Shown piece after piece: positions 1 through 7,223 of a stretch of 10,857 nt of DNA. Every line of letters starts with the position of its first letter. Position 1 is the stretch's first letter. This DNA is from an uncultured bacterium (GTDB lineage: Bacteria > Planctomycetota > Phycisphaerae > Phycisphaerales > SM1A02). The stretch spans positions 1 to 10,857 of the forward strand of contig CAIWNO010000079.1 of assembly GCA_903914045.1 (NCBI GenBank). Direction: 5' to 3'. The notes under the pieces were generated by a model, which was not told the origin of the DNA, made no database searches, and saw nothing but the letters and a program-made list of their open reading frames with translations. A program made the translations under genes and the position numbers.

Positions 1-1330
1 GCGCGATTGTTCCGCCAAGTTGTTTTGCGCTTGACAACCCGCCAAAAACAAAGGTTTTACTTTCTCCCGATTCAAGTCGCCTTTGCTTTGATTGAAACTC
101 GGCTTGTCGTTGCATGGCGATCTCACGTCGAACATCCTCCAACCTGCGTCGACCGCTATCCAAGTCGGCTTTCATGATCGCATCCGAGGCAATCATGGAG
201 TCAACGGCCTCCTCCAATTGTTCTCTTGGAAGTCGTTCGTACACAGGTCGCGAAACATCGCGGGCGACGAGGACTTCGTCGCGCACCGCGATACGGTCAA
301 ATTCATCCAAAGCGGGACGGGTTCGAATCCATTGCACAAAAATAAAAATGCCAACTCCACAGACTAAAAACAGGACGGCGTTCAATCCAACCAATCCCAG
401 CCACTTGCCAAGCAGATATTGGAATCGATCAAGAGGCTTGGTCATCAACTGCCAAATTTGTCGGTCACGAATTTCAAAGGCCACCGTTGCGCAACCTAAG
501 GTCAAAGTCATGCACGCGGCGCAGACATAGGCGATGTCCAATGAACGAGACATGAACGTTTGAATTTGATAACGCAGTGGACTTGAACCATCTATAAAAA
601 TGGGCAGAAGCGGAAGCGCGATAAGAACAATCGCAATAAATGAAACGCTGATGCGAAGGCGAATTGATTCACGAATTAAAGTTTGCGCCACCGCGCACCA
701 CCCCCATCGGCCACCAAGTAACGCCAACAAAAGTCGAATGCACAGGGCGAATGACAACACCAGCGCCGTCATTCCGGCGGTGACAAACGCGACTGAAAAA
801 TACCCCTGACTCACAGCGGGCACAACAATGACCACTGAAAGTGACATGATTAAAAGATACGCAGGAAAGACATTGAGCCACAACGCCAACAATGCCGATG
901 CCACCAAAATCGCGCTCACAACAAGTGGCGCGACGGGTCGTTCCACCATGAAGACTGGGGACCATGTGGGAAATTGAGGCGCAAGCAACACATCAGAGAT
1001 AACGGATACATCCAGTATTTTTCCCTGTCTGTCAAACAACTCTTCCCCCATGGAACGCAATCGAGTGCTTGCAAATTTTTCCGTTGGCGTGGTGACCTCG
1101 CCACGTTCGATCAAAGCCACGCTGATCGGGTCGCGATCAACTAAATTTGCGGCGGCAACCACCGTTTCAATGGCTTGGCGCTGCAAATGCAAGCGATAAC
1201 TAGCCACAAAAAATGGCGCCATACAAATCAATATAAAAAAAACGCATGCCACTGAGGCGATGACTTTGACTCGCAACTTTTCAAAGTTGTGGTTCCACTT
1301 CCACCAACGCTCCCTCAAAGACCCAGTCAA
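1..1330 (-). CDS. ABC-2 type permease with N-terminal membrane extension (3' end beyond window)
   Basis: Membrane subunit of an ABC exporter of the NosY/GldF (ABC-2) kind, presumably the partner of the ATPase just upstream. The frame stays open for 443 codons to the left edge, so the C-terminus is missing. The start is TTG at 1330, in a TTGA overlap with the stop of the ATPase gene. An in-frame TGA lies six codons upstream with no ATG or GTG between, and a G-rich stretch sits 9 bases ahead of the TTG. Hydrophobic segments lie near residues 22-43, 135-151, 153-173, 177-203, 224-245, 265-285 and 305-333. Residues 44-130 form a large soluble loop. Residues 218-330 carry the permease core, including EIRDRQIWQLMTKP (286-299) and GKWLG (308-312), the conserved region that follows the ABC-2 coupling segment. 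After the last helix comes a charged, coiled-coil-like segment (337-425). The core matches the plus-strand permease at 7224-8261, but this protein has about 210 extra N-terminal residues. The family call is firm; the substrate is unknown. Confidence 0.85.
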   Translation of the reverse strand, partial: MTGSLRERWWKWNHNFEKLRVKVIASVACVFFILICMAPFFVASYRLHLQRQAIETVVAAANLVDRDPISVALIERGEVTTPTEKFASTRLRSMGEELFDRQGKILDVSVISDVLLAPQFPTWSPVFMVERPVAPLVVSAILVASALLALWLNVFPAYLLIMSLSVVIVVPAVSQGYFSVAFVTAGMTALVLSFALCIRLLLALLGGRWGWCAVAQTLIRESIRLRISVSFIAIVLIALPLLPIFIDGSSPLRYQIQTFMSRSLDIAYVCAACMTLTLGCATVAFEIRDRQIWQLMTKPLDRFQYLLGKWLGLVGLNAVLFLVCGVGIFIFVQWIRTRPALDEFDRIAVRDEVLVARDVSRPVYERLPREQLEEAVDSMIASDAIMKADLDSGRRRLEDVRREIAMQRQAEFQSKQRRLESGESKTFVFGGLSSAKQLGGTIA

Positions 1331-2520
1331 GGCGATAGGCCCCCGTCAGATTTTGGCTTGTCGCCAAGAAGATCGTCAAGCACACCGCGATCAACATCAC
1401 TTTTTGGTTTGAAGGACGGGGCGGACTTTGGTTTTTGCAGCACTTCTTCCCTTTGATTCAACAAATTCGCAAGTATTTCCGCCGAGGATTCCTTTTTTTC
1501 TGATGGCGCGGGTTGTTGTATTCGAGGTGGCGTGGACGTCGGTTGTTGGACTAACTGGTCTAGCAATTCATTTCCCTGAATGTCGGCTTGGACCAGGAAC
1601 GCGGCGGTCTTTCCGCCATGCAATGCGCCACTATTGGCGACCTGCTCCGCTTTGGCTTGCTCAACAATGTGCATAAATAAATCTTCAAGTTTCTGGCGCG
1701 GAGCATGCGTGCTTTCAATTCCCAATCCTTGCGATTCTTGCAACACTTTTTCAATTTTCGCGATGGTCTCAGGTCGAAGACGCTGCGTTTCAATGATCGT
1801 GTGGTGGGAATCCTCCAGTAATTCGTTGCCGGTACCACTGGCGCGTATTTTTCCGCCGTACAAAACCGCCATGCGATCACAGACATCCTCAACATCCGCT
1901 AGAAGATGGCTTGAAAGAAGAATTGTTTTTCCGCGCCGTCCAAGTTCAAGAAGCAAATCTTTGACTTGTCGGGTTCCAATTGGATCAAGTCCACTGGTGG
2001 GCTCATCCAAGATCAGAAAATCTGGATCATTCACCAAGGCTTGAGCCAATCCCAAACGACGCGCCATGCCCTTTGAAAATTCTCCAACTCGACGCCCGGC
2101 CACTTGATTCAGTCCAACCATTTCCAGCAATTCTTCGCAACGCCTGCGCCGTATGCGGCGTTCCAAACCAAACAATTTCGCGTAATAATCCAATGTTTCC
2201 ATGGGATTCAGAAAGCGGTAGAGATAGCTTTCTTCAGGCAAATAGCCAATTCTAGATTTTATTTTCACATCGTCAGGAGCGTGCCCCAGTACGGTCAAGC
2301 GTCCGTGGGTTGGACGCAATAGACCCAAAATCATTTTAATGGTTGTGCTCTTGCCGCTTCCGTTGGGTCCGAGCAAACCAAAAATTTCATGTTGACGGAT
2401 TTCGAAATCAATTCCGTCCACCGCGACAGCTTTGGCCCGCATCCAAAAGTCGGAAAAGACTTTGGTTAATCCAACGGCTTGCACCGCGAGATCTCCATTT
2501 GTTTGGGAAGTTCTCGCCAT
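1327..2520 (-). CDS. ABC transporter ATP-binding protein with long C-terminal tail
   Basis: Cytoplasmic ATPase subunit (397 aa) of an ABC-2 type exporter; ATP hydrolysis would drive the adjoining permease. Walker A is GPNGSGKST at residues 51-59, the signature motif is FSKGM at 148-152, Walker B is FLILDE at 168-173, the D-loop is SGLD at 176-179 and the switch histidine is H205 in LSSHL. The Q-loop position reads YLPEE (93-97), with glutamate instead of glutamine, as is common in the CcmA/NatA-like subgroup. The standard domain ends near residue 290. A tail of about 100 residues follows, rich in P, K, S and Q, with three KPKS motifs (363-366, 371-374, 388-391) and short leucine-rich helices between them. 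The start ATG at 2520 overlaps the stop of the HflK-like gene by one base (TAATG), with GGGA upstream. The gene's own stop overlaps the TTG start of the permease. Nucleotide binding is certain from the motifs; the cargo cannot be read. Confidence 0.96.
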   Translation of the reverse strand: MARTSQTNGDLAVQAVGLTKVFSDFWMRAKAVAVDGIDFEIRQHEIFGLLGPNGSGKSTTIKMILGLLRPTHGRLTVLGHAPDDVKIKSRIGYLPEESYLYRFLNPMETLDYYAKLFGLERRIRRRRCEELLEMVGLNQVAGRRVGEFSKGMARRLGLAQALVNDPDFLILDEPTSGLDPIGTRQVKDLLLELGRRGKTILLSSHLLADVEDVCDRMAVLYGGKIRASGTGNELLEDSHHTIIETQRLRPETIAKIEKVLQESQGLGIESTHAPRQKLEDLFMHIVEQAKAEQVANSGALHGGKTAAFLVQADIQGNELLDQLVQQPTSTPPRIQQPAPSEKKESSAEILANLLNQREEVLQKPKSAPSFKPKSDVDRGVLDDLLGDKPKSDGGLSP

Positions 2521-3953
2521 TATTTATTATCCCGACCAAAGCCTTGCGTTGCTTTTTCGTCAAGCCTGCGTCCCGCCTTGTCCAACACAGTTTGTCGAAC
2601 ACCCAACATCCAGCTTGGGCGAAGCGCATCTGCAACCGTGGCGGCTTGCTTTCGACGATTTAAATCCGCTGTCCGCCGGAGTTGCATCACTTCTGGACTT
2701 GAAGCGATACTGATTTGACTTTGTCCAACTCCAGGCGGCATGGAAAATACTTCAACTTCGCTTTGAGTTAAAACGCCGCGCAACGCTTCAAGCCAAAGTT
2801 GGCGCGTCAGTTGCTGTGGATTTTGGTTCCATGTATCACGAAGACCTTCGATGCGCTGAACATCTTTTCCCAAATTAGCCGCGATAGCGCTTTGATAACT
2901 TTTGGCGCGATTGACAATTAAACTGGCTGTTCCACCAATATCCTTCATTTCCAAGCGTTGCCCAATCTGACGCAACAACACATCGGCCTTCTCCATTTCA
3001 CCAGTCGACAACACAACTTCATAGCCATCAATCAGAGCCAAAACTTGCTCATATTGTGGACCAGCAGCTCCCACCAATTTGGCCGTGGCTTCTTGACGCG
3101 CGCGCTCGACAATGGTTTTGGCGTCTTCCTTACCGGTTTGCACGCGGCGCAGAACGCTGCGCGCAGCGAACGGCGCGCTTCTTTCCGGCATGGTGACTTT
3201 TTGCAACCGAATACCGCTGGACATGTCATCCAAGACATGCTGCGCCTCCACTTGAACCAACGCCGCGGGTTGCTCGCGCTGATCCACAAGCTCACGAAGT
3301 GGCATTCGCGCCACGGCGGCTGTGACACCTCGTGAAAGAGCAACGCGAACAATGGCATCGCCTTTCTCAAGATCGACGGCCTGAAGAAATCGGACAGGAT
3401 CTTCTACAACATACTCCGCCACTAATTGAAGATGCGCCAAATCACCATCACCCGTGATGACCGAGCCGTCCAATCCAGGCTTTAACGGGGAGGTTGGATC
3501 AGCCCCGTCGATCATTTGCTCAATGGTGTAACTTTTCTGTGCCATACGCGGCCAAAATTCCGTGCGAAGTTCCACCACTCGTTTTGTTTCAAACACGGTG
3601 ATGTCACCAACGGGATACGGCCAAAATGGATTCAACCCAGGGCTTAACGCCTCTTGTCCAGATTCACCAGAAATACGGCCAAATATGGTGCGAACACCAC
3701 TCATGCCCTCTTGAACAGTTTGAAATCCGCTGAATAAAAAGGTGATGATGAGCCCGACAATCGCAACTTGAAGCACTCGATAGGATAACCGCAGCGCTTC
3801 TGCCAAACTTTGATTCGCGGGGTCCATGGCCTTGCGCATTGCGGCTTCGGCCGCGACCGGTGCCGCAACTTCAAATTGCGCGCTGGCTTCGCGGCGTGGC
3901 TCCTGCGGTTCATCGGACTCCTGTCCTGAAAGTTGGTCGTTGGAGTTGGCCAT
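2520..3953 (-). CDS. hflK: HflK-like SPFH-domain membrane protein
   Basis: Membrane-anchored SPFH/band 7 protein (477 aa) of the HflK type. HflK pairs with HflC into a ring or cage that controls FtsH access to membrane substrates in E. coli; that role is transferred by homology. A polar, probably cytoplasmic N-terminus (1-55) precedes one transmembrane segment (61-78). The SPFH domain follows at about 79-285, with GLNPFWPYPVG (106-116) matching the family's G-H-F-x-P-x-P-like entry and VITGDGDLAHLQLVAEYVVEDP (165-186) matching the hallmark TGD...Y...DP strand of HflK. A charged alpha-helical region (265-370) then leads into an extended C-terminal tail. Both ends overlap neighbours by one base in TAATG junctions, and GGGA lies about 8 bases before the start. 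The gene order hflC then hflK is the reverse of the E. coli order. It is the second HflK-type protein in the operon, so the assignment as hflK rather than a divergent paralogue is tentative. Confidence 0.88.
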   Translation of the reverse strand: MANSNDQLSGQESDEPQEPRREASAQFEVAAPVAAEAAMRKAMDPANQSLAEALRLSYRVLQVAIVGLIITFLFSGFQTVQEGMSGVRTIFGRISGESGQEALSPGLNPFWPYPVGDITVFETKRVVELRTEFWPRMAQKSYTIEQMIDGADPTSPLKPGLDGSVITGDGDLAHLQLVAEYVVEDPVRFLQAVDLEKGDAIVRVALSRGVTAAVARMPLRELVDQREQPAALVQVEAQHVLDDMSSGIRLQKVTMPERSAPFAARSVLRRVQTGKEDAKTIVERARQEATAKLVGAAGPQYEQVLALIDGYEVVLSTGEMEKADVLLRQIGQRLEMKDIGGTASLIVNRAKSYQSAIAANLGKDVQRIEGLRDTWNQNPQQLTRQLWLEALRGVLTQSEVEVFSMPPGVGQSQISIASSPEVMQLRRTADLNRRKQAATVADALRPSWMLGVRQTVLDKAGRRLDEKATQGFGRDNK

Positions 3954-4900
3954 TATTTATTTCCCGAGGAGCTTGGCTGACCCCATGAAGATTTTTGATT
4001 TGGTTGTGGAATGCCCTTCGAGTCAACGGGAGCATCAAGATCCATCATGTGAAATGGCGCCTTGTTCATATCAGTGACAAACGTTGTGCTGCCTGACAGG
4101 CTGGCGCGAAGCGTGTCAAGCCACGCAAGGAAAATAGCCAGATCAGCCTCCTTTTTCATTTGCTCGTAGTAGCGCGTCGCCTCCGTGTTTCCCACCGATT
4201 CAATTTCAGCGGCCCACTGCTCCGCAAAATTTCGAATGGTGTCAGCTTGACTGGCCGCCATGCTTTTAATGGCGTCCGCCTCGGCTTGACCGCGGCTCTC
4301 CTCTAAATTGGCCAGCGTTTCCTGAACGGCGCTCATGCGCTTCACAACCGCAATTGTGGTTTTAGGCGGCAATACAACTTGGCTTAAACCAACCGTCACT
4401 GGATCCACACCCACCATTGGATTGCGTTTGATATCCGCAAGCAACGCGGTTTCCGCGTCGGGCAAGCGACTTTTGGAACCGATCAAATCCGTGAATGAAA
4501 ACTGCCCAACAGAGCCGCGGATGCTGGCATTTAAGCGAGTTTCAAGTTCTTTACTTGCCGCATCAAGATTGCCGTAGCCATTATAAAATGCGAGCGGCGC
4601 GTCGCCTTTGCCATCCACACGCCACAAGAGAAAGGCCTTGACCACAACTTGTTGTCCATCCTTGGTCAAGACGGTTTCCATATTGCTTTCAGAAAGTTGA
4701 AGCCGTGTGTCTAGCTTGGCGACTTGATCAATAAAGAATGGAGCCTTGAAGTGCAACCCCGCGTCGCGAACAATGCCCGCGGGCTTTCCAAAGCGTGTTG
4801 CTACCGCAACTTCATGGTAATTCACGGTGTATGTGGTGTTGAACAACGTCAACACCAGAAGAATGAACACGCCAGCCGCAATTGGAATAGTTTTAGACAT
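3953..4900 (-). CDS. hflC: HflC-like SPFH-domain protease modulator
   Basis: Single-pass SPFH protein of 315 aa, close to the usual HflC length. One N-terminal transmembrane segment (4-22) is followed directly by NYHEVAVATRFGKP (27-40) and GLHFKAPFFIDQVAKLDTR (48-66), the typical HflC entry into the SPFH domain. LTKDGQQVVVKAFLLWRV (78-95) is the family's conserved 'T.D...v.v....wri' strand. A long charged helix (about 185-265), including the EESRGQAEADA segment, corresponds to the coiled coil that lets SPFH proteins build oligomeric cages. The C-terminal tail is polar and rich in S, Q and P. HflC partners HflK on the extracytoplasmic face of the inner membrane. The start ATG at 4900 has AGGAA 9 bases upstream, and a 17-base gap separates it from the preceding gene. 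The stop overlaps the next start by one base. Family identity is strong; a partnership with FtsH is inference because no ftsH is in the window. Confidence 0.92.
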   Translation of the reverse strand: MSKTIPIAAGVFILLVLTLFNTTYTVNYHEVAVATRFGKPAGIVRDAGLHFKAPFFIDQVAKLDTRLQLSESNMETVLTKDGQQVVVKAFLLWRVDGKGDAPLAFYNGYGNLDAASKELETRLNASIRGSVGQFSFTDLIGSKSRLPDAETALLADIKRNPMVGVDPVTVGLSQVVLPPKTTIAVVKRMSAVQETLANLEESRGQAEADAIKSMAASQADTIRNFAEQWAAEIESVGNTEATRYYEQMKKEADLAIFLAWLDTLRASLSGSTTFVTDMNKAPFHMMDLDAPVDSKGIPQPNQKSSWGQPSSSGNK

Positions 4901-4909
4901 GATGCTTGG

Positions 4910-4914
4910 TTCCT
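4910..4914 (-). promoter_or_regulatory. Ribosome binding site for the HflC-like gene
   Basis: AGGAA on the minus strand, 9 bases before the ATG at 4900. It lies in the 17-base gap after the stop of the SPFH fusion gene. It is one of the few clear Shine-Dalgarno sequences here and supports the chosen start. Confidence 0.7.
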
Positions 4915-4917
4915 GAA

Positions 4918-7077
4918 TTATTGTTCGGATTTTTTCTCAACATAATCAGCCAAATTGAAGCCAACTTCAGGCTGTTGCATTTGAATATCCACGCGAATAC
5001 GGTTGGGGTCGATACCCAAAACATATTTTTGTCGAACACTGGAAAGACTTTGAGAAAGAGTCTCCATTAATTTTCTTTGCATGAATAATTCTGGAGCGAC
5101 GTGATACGCGCCTGATTGGCCAAGCACTTGACTGGCGTTTTTACGGGCGGCCAAATGCAATTCCCACCGTCGAGCACGCGAGCGTTTGATTTGAGTTGCA
5201 ATTTGACCACGAGTGGAAACAATGATGTTTTCTACAACAAGCCGTGCGGCCTTTGTTTGCGGGTCATTTTCACCTTTTTCGCGAAGCGACACACGCCACG
5301 CTTCAATGGCGTCCACGGCTTGCGAAGCCAAGCGCGCGTCTCCAAGCAATGTGGCCATGGTGGTGTTCACAATGCGTTGGGCCTCCTCTTTCACCTTGCG
5401 CGCGTTTTGCGTGTCCATGGAAAGTTCCTCGTACAGAGCCGCGGCTTCGCCGGGCGGGCGCAAGGCTGGAATTTGCACGCTGACAACTTCCACGCCAGTG
5501 TGCTCGCGATCAAATGTCATTTGAATGCGCTCACGCAAAGCAGTGGCTAACGCGGCGCCGCTTGGACTTAAGACTTCATCCAACGGGCGTGTCGACAAGT
5601 ATTGGCAGACATCACGGCGGCACATTTCGCGCAATATGACTTCGCGCATTTCAATGCCCGTGCGTCGCACCTTTGTGTCACTTGCAAAATTCAACCAAGA
5701 AAGCAAGCCATCTTGTTGAATGCGCCAAATTAAAATCAAGTCCGCGTCGACCAAAGCGAATCGATCGCTAATGCCTTTGGCGGCGGCATCGCTGCTGACA
5801 TCCAATGGAGGAGTTGTAGACGTCGATTGTAAAACCGCCTCCGCTTCGCTGCCATTTCCAAGGTCTTTTTGCACTTCAACCGCTAGATTGGGCGCCGCAA
5901 CTAAATATGCCGCGCGTTGATTTTCCGCGTCGGGCGCGTCGCCCCATAAATTTACTTTGCCCACTTTTAAATTCACGGACTGAAGAGGCAGCGCACGAAC
6001 CTGAGCGATATCGACCACTTCGGCTGTTTCAAATGGCCATGGTAATTTCCACATCAGTTCACCTTGGTGAACGCGTCCGGCAATGGATCCGCCGCGCAGT
6101 CGTACCGCTTGTTCACCTGGACCAACAACAACAATGCAACTCAGAATCAACAGCGCCAATGCGCCGAGCCCAATCAGCGCCCCACTGCTTCGAAGCAAAA
6201 GTCGGTAGCCCCAACTGGAAGTAATGTCGAAACCAAATTGATAATTCACGGCTTCATTGATGCCACGAACTAAATTGTCCGGAGCCGCCAACAATCCAAG
6301 CACGCGACTATCAAAGGCGGGACGCGGGGTCTCATTGGCCCTTCGCGGTCGATACAAATTCAATGTCCAATTCAAGAAAATTTCAATGGCCAAAGCAACT
6401 TGAAAACCCGCGATTCCCAGGGCCATCCACTCAATAATGGTTGGATTTTGAAACACGTGAAAAACAATTCCCACAGCGCTCGCAAGCGTCACCAACGCGC
6501 TGCTGACCATGAACCCCGCTCCTCCGCGCAAGTTCTGCCACGCTGGCTGCTTGGACATTCCCGCCACAAATCGGGCGAATATAAATGCGATCAAAGCCAG
6601 ACCAAGGCTGACGGCCAATTGCCAGCCCAACACGGACCCAACGGCGAAACCAACGACATCAGGTCCTGGATCTTGCATCTCGCGCAGCCGTGTCCAATTC
6701 CACATTCCCAATCCAAGCAACAAGAATGCAACTGCCAGGCTGACCAACGGCATCAACCATCGGTGCATTTGGCTCAGTCGTCGCGCCGCGGCTTCTTGGT
6801 CCACTGCTGAACGCGCGAATATGGTTTCGCCACGGCTTTGCGCCAACTCTTCGCGTTCAAGAGATTCAAGCCGCTCAAGACGATGTTGGTGAAAAACAAC
6901 CGCCAATGCGACCCACACCGGAATGCCGCAGAACACCGTGGTGGAAGCCACCACCATCGTGGTATCGCCCGCGAGTCGGCCAAAAACCAACAACACTATT
7001 GCGATTGCAAATTGAAGCGCGAAGCCAAGAATTGAAACTCGGCAAGCCTGTTGATAAGAAAATTGGTCAATTCTCAT
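4918..7077 (-). CDS. Polytopic membrane protein fused to an HflK-like SPFH domain
   Basis: Large first protein of the operon (719 aa). The N-terminal half is a multi-pass membrane domain with helices near residues 14-33, 44-63, 108-126, 146-172, 187-208 and 214-237. A charged, E/R-rich cytoplasmic-looking loop lies at 64-105. A seventh helix (297-318) leads straight into VVGPGEQAVRLRGG (317-330), the usual start of an SPFH domain. The SPFH part runs to about 545, with ADLILIWRIQ (445-454) as the core strand and VVSVQIPALRPPGE (531-544) as the conserved 'V.i....PP' turn. A long charged helical stretch (545-690) follows. HflK in E. coli is about 420 aa with one membrane helix, so this protein has roughly 290 additional N-terminal residues. 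I do not recognise the membrane domain as a named family. The start ATG at 7077 has no visible Shine-Dalgarno site. It probably forms the scaffold subunit with the two SPFH proteins encoded next. The SPFH call is confident; the function of the membrane half is unknown. Confidence 0.87.
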   Translation of the reverse strand: MRIDQFSYQQACRVSILGFALQFAIAIVLLVFGRLAGDTTMVVASTTVFCGIPVWVALAVVFHQHRLERLESLEREELAQSRGETIFARSAVDQEAAARRLSQMHRWLMPLVSLAVAFLLLGLGMWNWTRLREMQDPGPDVVGFAVGSVLGWQLAVSLGLALIAFIFARFVAGMSKQPAWQNLRGGAGFMVSSALVTLASAVGIVFHVFQNPTIIEWMALGIAGFQVALAIEIFLNWTLNLYRPRRANETPRPAFDSRVLGLLAAPDNLVRGINEAVNYQFGFDITSSWGYRLLLRSSGALIGLGALALLILSCIVVVGPGEQAVRLRGGSIAGRVHQGELMWKLPWPFETAEVVDIAQVRALPLQSVNLKVGKVNLWGDAPDAENQRAAYLVAAPNLAVEVQKDLGNGSEAEAVLQSTSTTPPLDVSSDAAAKGISDRFALVDADLILIWRIQQDGLLSWLNFASDTKVRRTGIEMREVILREMCRRDVCQYLSTRPLDEVLSPSGAALATALRERIQMTFDREHTGVEVVSVQIPALRPPGEAAALYEELSMDTQNARKVKEEAQRIVNTTMATLLGDARLASQAVDAIEAWRVSLREKGENDPQTKAARLVVENIIVSTRGQIATQIKRSRARRWELHLAARKNASQVLGQSGAYHVAPELFMQRKLMETLSQSLSSVRQKYVLGIDPNRIRVDIQMQQPEVGFNLADYVEKKSEQ

Positions 7078-7223
7078 GGGGTCAAACTTTGGTTTGGAAA
7101 TAGTATCGCATAGCGGCTTTCAAGGTTAGGCTGAGATGGTGCGTTACCCACACGTGACGACGGGGTTCATGCTTATGGTTAGTCTTCTTGAACAAATGTG
7201 CGGTCACCCTCGAAAGAATTCAT
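7078..7223. promoter_or_regulatory. Divergent intergenic region, likely holding promoters for both directions
   Basis: The only stretch in the window between divergent genes (146 bases), so it must hold the start signals for the five-gene minus-strand operon and for the plus-strand permease, unless transcription reads in from elsewhere. For the minus strand I can see TTGAAA (7123-7118) and TATTTC (7102-7097) separated by 15 bases, a poor sigma-70 match that would leave a very short leader. A CACGTG palindrome lies at 7151-7156. No convincing plus-strand promoter is visible. The presence of regulation here is likely from layout alone; the exact boxes are weak. Confidence 0.4.

Noticed and set aside
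92..809. Plus-strand open frames of 69 to 138 codons
   Set aside because: They lie opposite the ABC-2 permease frame, which is open for 443 codons with coherent membrane helices. Their translations are rich in R, S and N with no domain pattern.
1560..2322. Overlapping frames on both strands inside the ABC ATPase gene
   Set aside because: The ATPase has every expected motif in one frame; the others are shadows with no recognisable content.
4918..7077. Sequencing frameshift joining two separate genes to make the 719-residue protein
   Set aside because: The reading frame is continuous and the seventh helix runs directly into the SPFH domain at the expected distance, so a true fusion is more likely.
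7188..7223. Upstream TTG start for the plus-strand permease
   Set aside because: No ribosome site lies before it, and the added 12 residues are unlike a permease N-terminus. ATG at 7224 has a purine-rich sequence at suitable spacing.
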